From positions 1 through 64,000 of the forward strand of contig JAKSPB010000013.1 of assembly GCA_024405215.1 (NCBI GenBank): a stretch of DNA of 64,000 nucleotides, given 5' to 3'. The position numbers and the translations under genes were made by a program. This document shows positions 42,447-52,500 of the stretch, piece by piece (position 1 is the stretch's first letter; each line of letters opens with the position of its first letter). The notes below the pieces were generated by a model. The model had not been told where the DNA came from, made no database searches, and worked only from the letters and a program-made list of their open reading frames with translations. This stretch comes from Lentisphaeria bacterium. Lineage in GTDB: Bacteria; Verrucomicrobiota; Lentisphaeria; Oligosphaerales; Oligosphaeraceae.

Positions 42447-43805
42447 ATGAAATCTCCTGCTTTAATCAAGGTAAAATGTCCCACTTGCCACAGAAAACAA
42501 ACTATAGATTCTACTGTGACAGGACAACCTATCATTTGCAATCATTGTAATGAGATCATTCCAGTATCTCCAGAAAATATTATTAATTCAAATGAAAAAT
42601 TCTATTTTGCTCTATATGCAAGTTTGATTATTTCTATTATTTCCGCATTCTGTTTTGGAGTGTCTTTGCAGAAATACTATGTTTGGGAAGCAAACTATGA
42701 GAATAAGCAAATCCTGATAAACAACTTAACTAAAACGGAAGAGGAATTGACTGCAAAAAAGCAAATTCTGGAACTTGATTTGCAAAAATTGGAGGAAGAG
42801 GTTTCTAAGCGTAAAGACTATCTTCTGACCACGACAGAAGCAAAACAACAGACTGACGCCTTACTTGAGCAAGAAAAAACCTTAACGAAGAAAATTGAGG
42901 AACTTCAAAAAAACAATTCAGCCCTAGAAGTTTCCTATGCTTCTCAATCCGCCTCCTTGGAAGGACTCAAAGCGCAAATCATCCAGTCCACGGATTCTCT
43001 TAATTCCATTCTCAAGCAACTTGAAGCCTCACAAAAGCAATTGCAAGAAACCAATGCTTCCCTTGCAGTTGCGGCAGAAACAAATGATAAACTTCAAACT
43101 ATAAAAGCGGAAATTGACCAACGACAGAAAGAATATAGAAAACTCCAGGATGATTTACAAGAAGTTCTTCAACGAAAAGGAGATGCACTTGGAACAATTT
43201 CTGGTTTAGTTTCTCAAGTGTCGATGTATCAAAAAGATTTGGATGATAAAGTTTTTGCAAATTCAAAAATGGAAAAACAAGTGGAGATTCTGCAACAACA
43301 GATCACCACTTTGGAAGGGCAAAAAAAAGAATTATCTACTGTAACTGTGAATCTTACTTCTTTCCAAACTGAATTAGAAAAATTGAAACAAGAAGTCGCA
43401 ACTGTTCAGGAGACTTTGCAGAAGAAAAAAACTGACACTGATATTCTTGTAGCCAAAGAACAAGAACTGACATCGTCCGTTCAAGAACTGGAAACTACAT
43501 TGGCGGCTTTAAAGCAATCCTACGCTGAAAGCAAGTCGAGTAATGATCTTAATCTCGCGATCTTGCAGAATCAGCAACAGAAAATCATGGAAAACAATTC
43601 CACGATTAGTTCTTTGCAGGAACAATCGGAGAACTTGCAGAAGAAAGTTATGGATTTGCTTTTGCAAGAAGAAAAAACAAAGGGAGAACTAGCACTTCTG
43701 GAAAACCAGAAGCAGAATCTTCAAATTCGTATTAACACAATGAATAGCGAAAACGCTAATCAAGTTTCCGGGAAAGCTCAAAAGAACGTCCAGGAGGAGA
43801 AATAA
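42447..43805 (+). CDS. Island gene 1: zinc-ribbon, transmembrane, coiled-coil protein
   Basis: I recognise no named family for the whole protein. The 452 residues begin with a zinc-ribbon (KCPTCHRKQT and ICNHCNEII; four Cys in two CxxC pairs, residues 10-35). One transmembrane helix follows (YASLIISIISAFCFGVSL, about 53-70). The remaining 380 residues are nearly continuous heptad coiled coil rich in Gln, Glu, Leu and Lys. It probably sits in the membrane with the coiled coil in the cytoplasm. Its last base overlaps the ATG of gene 2, whose own N-terminus has the same membrane and coiled-coil plan, so the two may form a coiled-coil pair. Confidence 0.75.
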   Translation: MKSPALIKVKCPTCHRKQTIDSTVTGQPIICNHCNEIIPVSPENIINSNEKFYFALYASLIISIISAFCFGVSLQKYYVWEANYENKQILINNLTKTEEELTAKKQILELDLQKLEEEVSKRKDYLLTTTEAKQQTDALLEQEKTLTKKIEELQKNNSALEVSYASQSASLEGLKAQIIQSTDSLNSILKQLEASQKQLQETNASLAVAAETNDKLQTIKAEIDQRQKEYRKLQDDLQEVLQRKGDALGTISGLVSQVSMYQKDLDDKVFANSKMEKQVEILQQQITTLEGQKKELSTVTVNLTSFQTELEKLKQEVATVQETLQKKKTDTDILVAKEQELTSSVQELETTLAALKQSYAESKSSNDLNLAILQNQQQKIMENNSTISSLQEQSENLQKKVMDLLLQEEKTKGELALLENQKQNLQIRINTMNSENANQVSGKAQKNVQEEK

Positions 43806-45766
43806 TGGCTCTCATTCTATATCTAGTCGGTTTGACCAGTGTTGTTATACTCGTTTCTCTGGCAATTTATGCTGCGAATCTCTACCGCAGCGCTCTGGAT
43901 TTGAATCCCATCAAAGAAACACGAGACAGTTTGAAGCACCAGATTGCGGAAGCGCAACGAACCTTGACGGAGACCGAAACAAAAGTCAACGGTCTGCACG
44001 AGGAATATGCCAAGGCACGCCATGCCATCCAGAAAGCTGAAGAGGCGCGTTTATTTTTGCAGGAGAACAGCAATAAGGTTAGTGAACTAAAAGCTCAAAT
44101 TGAAAGAGCAAAAGAAGATTTCCGAACAGCCAATGATCAAAAAGAAAAACGGCAGGAGGAATTGAACGTTCTTATTCAAGAAGTTCGCGCTGTAGGAGAA
44201 AAACTGGAGTCAAGTAGGACTGAGCTGGCGGCTTTAGTTGCGCAAAAGAGCAGCTTGGATGAAAATTGCAAGCACTTGCAACAACAAGGCGAGGCACTAA
44301 AACAGCACCTCGCCATATTGAACAAGGACCTTAATGAAAAGAGTGCACAAGTTTCTCAACTTGAAGCACAATTACGCGGGTTGCAGGAACAATGCAATTC
44401 CCAGAAAGCTCAATGCTCTCGAGACGAAGCCAGGCACCAGCGCCTGCAAGCAGAATATGAGAGCTTGTCAAAGAAAAAAGATGATCTTGAAAATGAAATC
44501 ACCCGCAAGAAGGCAGAAAGCAGCACTCTTGAAGTGCAACTAGCAGAAGAGCAAGCCAAGGCAGATACCAAGGGCATTCGCTGGGAGGACCTGAAACGTC
44601 CGTGGCAGTCCAAAGAACTTCCCAATGTATCTGTCAGTGTTCTTGGCAAGGAATCAACTTGGCTGGAAGAGCTTGGAAATAATCTAAAAGATCACGGTTT
44701 GCTCTTTTCCGAACGAACACTTCGTGCGTTCCATACCAGCTTAAAGGTGATGGACATTTCGCCGCTTGTCATCTTGGCTGGTGTCTCCGGCACAGGCAAG
44801 AGCCTCCTGCCACGTCTTTATGCTCATGCGTTAGGGATGAATTTTCTGCAAGTGGCGATCCAACCGCGGTGGGACAGCCCTCAAGACATGCTTGGATTCT
44901 ACAACTATATGGAAAGACGTTTCAAGGCCACAGAGCTTTCCCGCCTTTTGTGGCAATATGACATCTACAACAATGACGAGGCAAAGAAAAAATATAGCAA
45001 ATCTGGCGTTCCCATGAATTTGGTTCTTTTGGATGAAATGAACTTGGCCAAGGTGGAATACTATTTTAGCGATTTCCTCAGTAAACTTGAAGTGCGCCGT
45101 GGCATAGACCCAAAGGATGGCAAGAAACGACGCGCCGCGGAAATTGAAATTGAATGCGGTGCCCAGGCAAGCAATGTTCCTCCCATCTATCTTTTCCCAA
45201 ACTACAACACCTTCTTTGTCGGGACAATGAATGAAGATGAGAGCACCCAGACCCTTTCCGACAAAGTTATGGATCGAGCCAATGTCCTACGTTTTGGACG
45301 CCCGGCGAAATTGGATCTAAAACCAGATATTCAAGGTTTCCTTGCAAAATATCAAGAAGCAAACAACTGTCTGCCCAATTCCAAGACCAGCATTTGGCCG
45401 CCGTCAGATACGCCTTTTCAAAACATCCAAGATGCCTTGCTGAATGTCATGGATCCGATCAATGAGTGCTTGGCAAAAGTTGGTCGTCCATTTGCGCACC
45501 GCGTTTGGCAAGCGATGGAGTCCTATGTTTCCAATTATCCCATACATTCTGAAGAAGGTCAACGCAATGCTATTGCTGACCAGCTGGAGATGAAAATTCT
45601 TCCCAAACTGAATGGATTGGAAAAGGAGCGTCCTGAAGTTCGTGAAGCACTAAAGGCTATCCAAGGGGAAATGGATAAGCTCAAGGATGAAGAACTGTCC
45701 CAAGTCTTCACTGATGCGCAAAAAGATGAATCCATCTTCTTCCAATGGCATGGTGTCAGACGATAA
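43805..45766 (+). CDS. Island gene 2: membrane-anchored coiled-coil McrB-like AAA+ ATPase
   Basis: The 653-residue protein has an N-terminal membrane helix (VGLTSVVILVSLAIYAANLY, about 8-27), then a coiled coil to about residue 250 (EIAEAQ- and QLEAQLRGLQEQ-type heptads). The C-terminal AAA+ domain has Walker A GVSGTGKS at 326-333 and Walker B LVLLDEMNLAK (Asp410/Glu411). The NTFFVGTMNEDEST ... VMDRANVLRF segment is typical of McrB-type motors. McrB proteins hydrolyse nucleotide to drive a nuclease partner; GTP versus ATP cannot be told here. McrB normally carries a DNA- or RNA-binding front domain, and here a membrane anchor and coiled coil take that place. Confidence 0.85.
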   Translation: MALILYLVGLTSVVILVSLAIYAANLYRSALDLNPIKETRDSLKHQIAEAQRTLTETETKVNGLHEEYAKARHAIQKAEEARLFLQENSNKVSELKAQIERAKEDFRTANDQKEKRQEELNVLIQEVRAVGEKLESSRTELAALVAQKSSLDENCKHLQQQGEALKQHLAILNKDLNEKSAQVSQLEAQLRGLQEQCNSQKAQCSRDEARHQRLQAEYESLSKKKDDLENEITRKKAESSTLEVQLAEEQAKADTKGIRWEDLKRPWQSKELPNVSVSVLGKESTWLEELGNNLKDHGLLFSERTLRAFHTSLKVMDISPLVILAGVSGTGKSLLPRLYAHALGMNFLQVAIQPRWDSPQDMLGFYNYMERRFKATELSRLLWQYDIYNNDEAKKKYSKSGVPMNLVLLDEMNLAKVEYYFSDFLSKLEVRRGIDPKDGKKRRAAEIEIECGAQASNVPPIYLFPNYNTFFVGTMNEDESTQTLSDKVMDRANVLRFGRPAKLDLKPDIQGFLAKYQEANNCLPNSKTSIWPPSDTPFQNIQDALLNVMDPINECLAKVGRPFAHRVWQAMESYVSNYPIHSEEGQRNAIADQLEMKILPKLNGLEKERPEVREALKAIQGEMDKLKDEELSQVFTDAQKDESIFFQWHGVRR

Positions 45767-45772
45767 TCTGCC

Positions 45773-47104
45773 ATGACAGAAGGCAATAAACTACAATTCA
45801 GCATTTGGGACGAAGAGACGTTCTCCAGCGAAAACTTTTCTGACACGCGACGCCTGAAGGAATATCTGCATCGTCAGCGTGAGGAAGACTTTGCAGAAGA
45901 AGCCGCTCGTTTTGACTTCATTGCGCAGATTGTCGCTGAACTTTCACAATTGCGGTTTGAGGCGGAAGACGAGCAAAAACATCAGCCCAACAAGGTAAAA
46001 AATCGTCGCAAGGAATTGCCTGTCAGTTGGCAAAGCATTGCGCATGTGCTCTCTGATTTGGATTCCGACGAGCCTGAACAACGCCTCATCACCCGCATTG
46101 CCCAAGAGCATATCGGCATTGTGGAAAGTCTAGCGCGACACATGCGACATGTCTTGCATAGAGAACGTAAAATGGTTTCTCTGGCCAATGCGCAACAACT
46201 AGACACTCAATGCCTACGTTGGCTGACACGACAACCTGGCAGAACGGCGGAAGAAAAAGCGGGCCACTCTCAACATATCCTTGCTGTTGTCAGAGAAGAG
46301 AACTTGAATACCTTGGAAAATCGCGTTCTCAAGGATTTCTTCCGTTATTGTCAGCGTGCGACCTGGGAATATCAAAAGCAATTCCGAGCCAAATACAGTC
46401 AGTCCCAACGCCTGCGTGATGTCAATCGATTCCATGGACTGTGCCAAAGTTATCTGACTGCGCCTGAAATGGAACAACTCCCCTTGCTTTCCGGAATGCC
46501 GGTTCCCAATTACGTTCTCCAGTATGATGCGCGATACTCTCAAATGTGGGAATGGTATCGCCAACTTGTCCAGCAAATGCGAATGGTGGAATTTGTCTGG
46601 CCTTATCGGCATAAACTTTTTACAGAATATGTCTTATTCCGGTTGTTGTGTTTATTCCGTTTCACGTTTCAGGACCAATGGACACCTTTTTATGCCAATG
46701 AGTTATGGCTCCATGCCGCTCCTGAAAAAGGATTATTCTTTCATTGTCCATTTTGGTTCAATTTGTTCAGAGCCAAAGAAACTCCACAACTGGAATTACT
46801 AAAATTCCAGGCAAATTCGTTGACCGCCACGCCCAGTTTTGTTGACTTTGCTCTCCAATTCTCCCGTCAGGAATTGTTACGGGGTGGGATCCGATTCATT
46901 CCCGTGGAAGCCCCAGACATCATTCACTTACCAAGCCTGGGTCCTAGGAGCATCTACTTCGTATATTCGGAGAATCCCACAACTCAAATTGTCCCCGATT
47001 CCACTTGTCACATCGTCCGTCTTACAACTTTTGCCACATTGCCAGAAGAAATGAAGCAAGGACTCAAAGACGTACTAAAAGATTACCACCACTATGCTCA
47101 TTGA
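45773..47104 (+). CDS. Island gene 3: DUF2357/McrC-like protein with apparently degenerate nuclease
   Basis: The 443-residue protein contains a DUF2357-like core (about 135-200): LRWLTRQPGRTAEEKAG and NTLENRVLKDFFRYC. DUF2357 proteins pair with McrB-like ATPases as McrC-type partners and normally end in a PD-(D/E)XK nuclease. Here the region after EFVWPYRHKLFTEYVLFRLL (about 275-295) has the expected lead-in helix. I cannot find an acidic pair and E/D-x-K triad: the likely positions read TPSFVDFALQF and SIYFVYSENP. It may be a structural subunit. It starts six bases after gene 2 and overlaps gene 4 by 11 bases. Family placement is by motif recall. Confidence 0.65.
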   Translation: MTEGNKLQFSIWDEETFSSENFSDTRRLKEYLHRQREEDFAEEAARFDFIAQIVAELSQLRFEAEDEQKHQPNKVKNRRKELPVSWQSIAHVLSDLDSDEPEQRLITRIAQEHIGIVESLARHMRHVLHRERKMVSLANAQQLDTQCLRWLTRQPGRTAEEKAGHSQHILAVVREENLNTLENRVLKDFFRYCQRATWEYQKQFRAKYSQSQRLRDVNRFHGLCQSYLTAPEMEQLPLLSGMPVPNYVLQYDARYSQMWEWYRQLVQQMRMVEFVWPYRHKLFTEYVLFRLLCLFRFTFQDQWTPFYANELWLHAAPEKGLFFHCPFWFNLFRAKETPQLELLKFQANSLTATPSFVDFALQFSRQELLRGGIRFIPVEAPDIIHLPSLGPRSIYFVYSENPTTQIVPDSTCHIVRLTTFATLPEEMKQGLKDVLKDYHHYAH

Positions 47105-49502
47105 TATCTACGATCTATTTGGCGCTCAAACCTGGTATCGATTCACAGAGACCTCTTCCTCTCAGGTGAGACTTCTTCAAGAGCAGCAGTTCCCTGACTT
47201 GTTGATTTATCCCCGGCGGCTGCAAAACAAGTGTGCTTATCTGCAAGACTGTCTAAATCCCATTCTAGAGGATTTCATTGACGGCAACGGCCGTCTTGAT
47301 TATGGGAACTCTTTTTTTCTAGCCGATATCCTGCAAGCAATAGAAGAGCACCAAGCAACCTTTTCTTCTGGGCACCAAACGCCAATCCAAGCGTTGTCCG
47401 ACTTCTTCGCTCAAGTGCAAGGCCAAGTTCTGCATCAACAAAGTGAAGCAGACTGGAACATTATTGTTGTTCCTGATCACTACGACGCAGAAGCGCAGGA
47501 AATCCTTCTGCAGCAATGCCACTTGTCCAGAGTGAAGACACTTCTGCTGTGGCGTTCTGTAGCTGCTTGCATCGGACAAGAAAATCAACTGGTCCTTCAG
47601 GGGGCAACCGAGGATATGACTATTGTCATTGTCGATTATCGCAACACCGGAACAAACATTTCACGTCTGCGTTTGAAGAACGACAGAGGAAGGCTGGTTC
47701 CACAAAGACGCTCCTATTCCATGCACCGTAAAGAGGATTTTACGGAAGCAAATTCACAAAAACGCAGGAAACCAAGGTTCGATGTTCTTGATGCAGAAGA
47801 AGAAAAATTCGCGCGTCATCTATATGGTCTTCGCCAGGAATGTCTTCCCATATTCAGTTCCGGAAAATGGCAAATGAAGAAGACGCAATTTACCTTTCCG
47901 ACATTTGATTTATCTGAGAATTTTCTTCCCCAAAATGATTTTGTGACCGTGGCAGATTCGTGTCCAATCACCCAATCCGGTTGGAAAAAACACAGAATTC
48001 TCCAAAACTTTTCAGACGAATGTGACTATATTGCCTTGGGGGCCGCAAGATTCGCCATTAGAAATGCAAATGGTCTGCCAACCTATTTTGATGGCAGAGA
48101 AGCACTTTGGATTATTGTTCAGGACCAATTCAAAGAAACCATTGGACGAGAAAAACTGATAGAAGAAAACGAATTTTGCCGTGGTGGAGAAAAATACGTT
48201 GGTTCCCCTATTGTTGACAAATTCTATGTGGAAGGAGGAAGCAATATTGAATTTCTTTTACAGTCAGGAAATGCCTATACCAATCCTCTGAAGAAACTTA
48301 TCCAGACGTTTGAGTTTTCCATTGGCCAACGGCAGAATCTAACTTTGTATCCCAGCATGACAGTCGGTCAAGGCATGGCGCAAGTTCGTGTGACAGGAGA
48401 ACCTTTGCTTAAGGAAGAAGTCAAGCTGGATTTCTTGAAAATGGCTCCGACTTCCGAAACTCTAGTGTCTTTAAACCAGCGTCTCAAGCGCAGTTTTCCT
48501 GCTGATATTCCACAAGTTTGCGCCAATGATCGATTATGGAGTAAAATAGTAGATAAGGTAAATTCTTATCTTGAAAACTATATCCTCCCCAGTGGAGGTT
48601 GGTTTGCACAAACGGAATTTCCCTTCCGGAAAGATTCAGACCTTATCAAAAGAATGCAACGGGAGAATGTCTTTGGTACAGATCCCCTTTGCCGTGTACC
48701 TGCATCGCTCTCCCCCCGCGCCCAATACAAATTGTATGCAAAGTTGGCCAAGGATTACAACTATTATAAATATGTATGCCAAACACCTGATGACGCATTT
48801 CACAACGATCGTCAGGCAAAACGTTTATTGAATCAAATCATACGCTTGATCGCCTGGACATACCAATCGGACAACCCACTCTTTAACAATATAAAAGATG
48901 AAATTTTTGCTCATCTTTATGAAGCAAGTGAAAATTCCAAATTTTCGCTTCTTCCCCAAGAATATACCTTCTGTGCTCATTTCTCCAATGCTTCTCATGA
49001 CTTTCAGTTATATACGCAGGCAATCATTAATTTGCAAGAATCAAGAGGAACAGATAGAATCAACAATTGGCTTCGAGGATATTACGCACTTCTTTCTCTA
49101 AATAACAATGCTTTGGAGAATATTTCCACTGAACAATGTCTTGAAATTTCAGAATATCTGTATGAAATCGTCATAAAAAACATTACACCAGTATGCCATT
49201 CAACAGTCATAACAAATGCTTTGCGAGTTATGCTGTTTCTCCTTCGTCGCAGAAGATATGATCGCACATTTCTTGCAAAGGGATCAGAGAGATGTCAAGC
49301 GTGGCTTAATTGTCTAAACGCCATTACATTACCACCCGAAAACATGGATATTTTATCCTTTGCACATCATCCATGCCTGCCACAATCTCTTCTTGACTGT
49401 TGCAAAAGTCTAAAAGATTTTTTGAACAACGAAGGGACCTTGGAAGGCATTCCAAAAATTCTAGAAGATGCGGATACTGACAATGACTCGGAAAGGGAGT
49501 AA
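47094..49502 (+). CDS. Island gene 4: large protein with an apparent Hsp70/actin-like nucleotide-binding domain
   Basis: No clear full-length family is recognised for the 802 residues. Residues about 120-200 look like part of an Hsp70/actin-like fold. IIVVPDHYDAEAQEILLQQC followed by VKTLLLWRSVAACIG matches the Hsp70 pattern VPAYF...RQA...E-PTAAALAYG. TIVIVDYRNTGTNISRLRL fits the phosphate-2 strand (V-DIGGGT-D-S). A beta-rich middle and a helical C-terminus (about 530-780) follow. It could be a nucleotide-dependent chaperone or sensor. It overlaps gene 3 by 11 bases and ends three bases before gene 5, so it is plainly part of the operon. The fold call is inference. Confidence 0.5.
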   Translation: MLIDIYDLFGAQTWYRFTETSSSQVRLLQEQQFPDLLIYPRRLQNKCAYLQDCLNPILEDFIDGNGRLDYGNSFFLADILQAIEEHQATFSSGHQTPIQALSDFFAQVQGQVLHQQSEADWNIIVVPDHYDAEAQEILLQQCHLSRVKTLLLWRSVAACIGQENQLVLQGATEDMTIVIVDYRNTGTNISRLRLKNDRGRLVPQRRSYSMHRKEDFTEANSQKRRKPRFDVLDAEEEKFARHLYGLRQECLPIFSSGKWQMKKTQFTFPTFDLSENFLPQNDFVTVADSCPITQSGWKKHRILQNFSDECDYIALGAARFAIRNANGLPTYFDGREALWIIVQDQFKETIGREKLIEENEFCRGGEKYVGSPIVDKFYVEGGSNIEFLLQSGNAYTNPLKKLIQTFEFSIGQRQNLTLYPSMTVGQGMAQVRVTGEPLLKEEVKLDFLKMAPTSETLVSLNQRLKRSFPADIPQVCANDRLWSKIVDKVNSYLENYILPSGGWFAQTEFPFRKDSDLIKRMQRENVFGTDPLCRVPASLSPRAQYKLYAKLAKDYNYYKYVCQTPDDAFHNDRQAKRLLNQIIRLIAWTYQSDNPLFNNIKDEIFAHLYEASENSKFSLLPQEYTFCAHFSNASHDFQLYTQAIINLQESRGTDRINNWLRGYYALLSLNNNALENISTEQCLEISEYLYEIVIKNITPVCHSTVITNALRVMLFLLRRRRYDRTFLAKGSERCQAWLNCLNAITLPPENMDILSFAHHPCLPQSLLDCCKSLKDFLNNEGTLEGIPKILEDADTDNDSERE

Positions 49503-49504
49503 AA

Positions 49505-52500
49505 ATGAAAACACCTTATCATACCTATCTTAGCATCTGGACATTGACTTCTGATGGAACGAATAGTGTCCCCATTGCTCATGAAACACTCCTTGCCTCC
49601 ATTGCCGCGAAAAATCAACAAGACCCGCCTCAGGAAATTCTTGATCGACTAATCACGGAAGGACTTGTGGAGAATGATGTATTTGGTAGATATTTTCTTT
49701 CCGCTCAGGGACTAGCGTTTTGGAAACTCACTCCGGCAGAGGAACAATCAAATCGTCCTGTGGTGTCAACTGATGCGGAATGGGATGATTTTCGAAAATA
49801 TCTTGCCTACTATATTGATTGCATTACAACTCAAGAAAAACAAGCAGAATATCTCTTTGCAGAACAACAAAAAAAATCTTTTCTTCAAGCTCACCTCCCC
49901 ATTGGCTGGCTTAGACTACTAGGAGAAAATGACAAACGTGAAATTACAATAACTGTTTCTAGATCGGATGCCTCTGCCAAAGATTTTATTTTGGGAAGTA
50001 AAATAGACAATGAAGAAATCTATATCGGCTATCCATTGGCACTGCTGAGAACTAAACGAGGAGCACTTTGTTATTCTCCCATGGCCCTTTTGCCGGTAAC
50101 GGTGACAAATTCTTCCTATTCCACAATAACCATGCAGCTGCATTATGAAGACTGTGAACTGAATCAGTCATGGTTTGAATACAATGTTCCAAGAGAACGT
50201 CAAAGGCCTTTGCGAAATCAACTACATCCCTCAAATGAGAATAGCCCTTATTCCGGACTATTTGACTTATACCGTTCTCTTCCTTTTTTTGAATCCGAAC
50301 TCGGACCGTCTTATTCAAATATTTTTGATCCCAATTGTCTTGATATTTCTTTGCCTGAAAATAATTCCCAAAAAGCTTGCAATGCTGCTATTCTTTTCGT
50401 TGGCAAATCCCTTCGCTATTCAAAAACACTGAAAAGCGAGATGGAATACATCCTCAAGAACGCTACGGACGAAGAATTAGACAATACGGCTCTAGCATAC
50501 GTGTTTCGGAAGCATCCCCTTCTGGATGAAAGCTCTATGCAACATTATTTGCCTCTTCCGTTCATTGATAGCAATCATGAACAGCAACTTGCCGTTGAAA
50601 ACGCCTTAAACTATCCACTGTCCAAGATCACTGGTCCTCCTGGAACAGGGAAATCACAAGTAGCAGTCAACATCATCGCAAATCTTCAATATCTAGGACG
50701 AAGCACTTTGTTCACAAGCAAGAATCGCAAGGCTGTTCTAGCCATTGCAGAACGAAGTGCTCAAGTTCTTGGAAATGATAACGTTCCTTTAGTCAATTTC
50801 TGTACTGGGCATGACGGAAATATCACGAATCCATGGTTTAAGCAAAATCTGGAAATGACCATAGCAGATTTCAAATCCAAAGAAAATCTCTTGGATCCTA
50901 CGACAATCTGCGATGTTGAAAACGCATGCAGAGAATGGGAAGATGCAGAAATGTATCTCTCCGGGCGTAATGAGCTTTTACGCCAAACGAGTCGAAATAC
51001 AAAAAGCATTGCTAGTCTCACAAAACGACTTTGTTCTCTTCTTCATGTCAAAACAGACATATGCCTGAAAGCACTACAAATTAACAAGTTAATGAAATAT
51101 GGAGAAAACATCTCTAAAACTTCTTTTGATGACATTACATGGAGACATCCGGTTCAAAAAATCATCTGGCATCTCTATGGAAAAAAACTTCATGAAATAG
51201 CTCTGAAAAACTTGAAAATAGAATTTCCGGAACTGTTCCAGAGACTCCACGATCACCGTCAACTTCGTCATGTCATATTTGAAGCTTTATCCTTGTGGCG
51301 CGAACTTCAAAATGAACTTCAGAAAGCAGAGGAATTGAAAAAGAACGCGAAAAACGCACCTGACCTTTCCGCGCTTGTAACTGAATTTGGAAAGACCATG
51401 GCAGATTTGCATAAAGCCATAAAACCAGCCTTGCTTTTTAAGCGTATGCAGATTGTTCTGGAACATGCAGATGATATTGAGTTTTTGAAATTCCTGAAAA
51501 GCGTTATGGATATTTTCAAGAATATGTCCTATCCCACTTGTATGGAGACATTGACGGATGAGCAAATAGAAACTTCCAAAGCCGGATGCAAAGCATTTTA
51601 TGCCCTCTATCCCTCCTGGGCGGTCACGCTTCAATCTGTTTCCAAAGCATCGCCTTGCTTTCCGGCAATATTTGATACCGTCATTATTGACGAAGCATCC
51701 CAGTGCGACATTCCGCCGATTATTCCCGCTTTGTATCGTGCACGTCGCCTTGTGGTCATCGGAGACCCTAATCAATTTCCGCCTGTCATCAACTTGTCCC
51801 CTCAACGTCATGACTATTTGAAAAAAATGCGTCACAAGTTGAATTTCATCAACGATCAATGTTTCGACTATATGGATTTTAATGCATATAGTTGTGTGAC
51901 GATCCCTCCCACAATGTTGCGCGAACATTTTCGTTGCGATGAAGATATCATCGCTTATTGCAACAATGAATACTATTCCAAACAACTCATTGTGCGCACA
52001 GATCGCAATCGCTTGAATTTCCCCAAAAACATGGGATATCATTCGGGCGTGGAGTGGTATGATGTGCCCAACTCGCAAGAAGCGGAAATCAAACTGGCGG
52101 TCCATCACGTTGAAATGCTTCGCCAAAATGGCTTTGAAGGATCCATCGGCGTCATAACTCCATTCCATGAAATTGTTAGTCGTCTGAAACAAGCTCTCTA
52201 TCAAAAACTTCCCGAAGAGGATATCAATACAGTCAATGGCTTTCAAGGTGGAGAACGCGATCTAATCATCTTCGTGTTGGCATATACACCAAACTCCCCC
52301 AAAGGACAACAGTGGTATGCAACTGCCCCGGAAAATCGTTATCTTTTCAACGTTGCTGTCAGCCGTGCACGTGCCTGCCTTTTGATCATAGGAGACAGAG
52401 AATACTGCCGGAAATCGCCTTGTCATCATTTGCAATCACTGGCTGAGTTGCCGCATCAACGCCCTGCGAATCAATTCAAGCCATTCGACTCCATTTGGGA

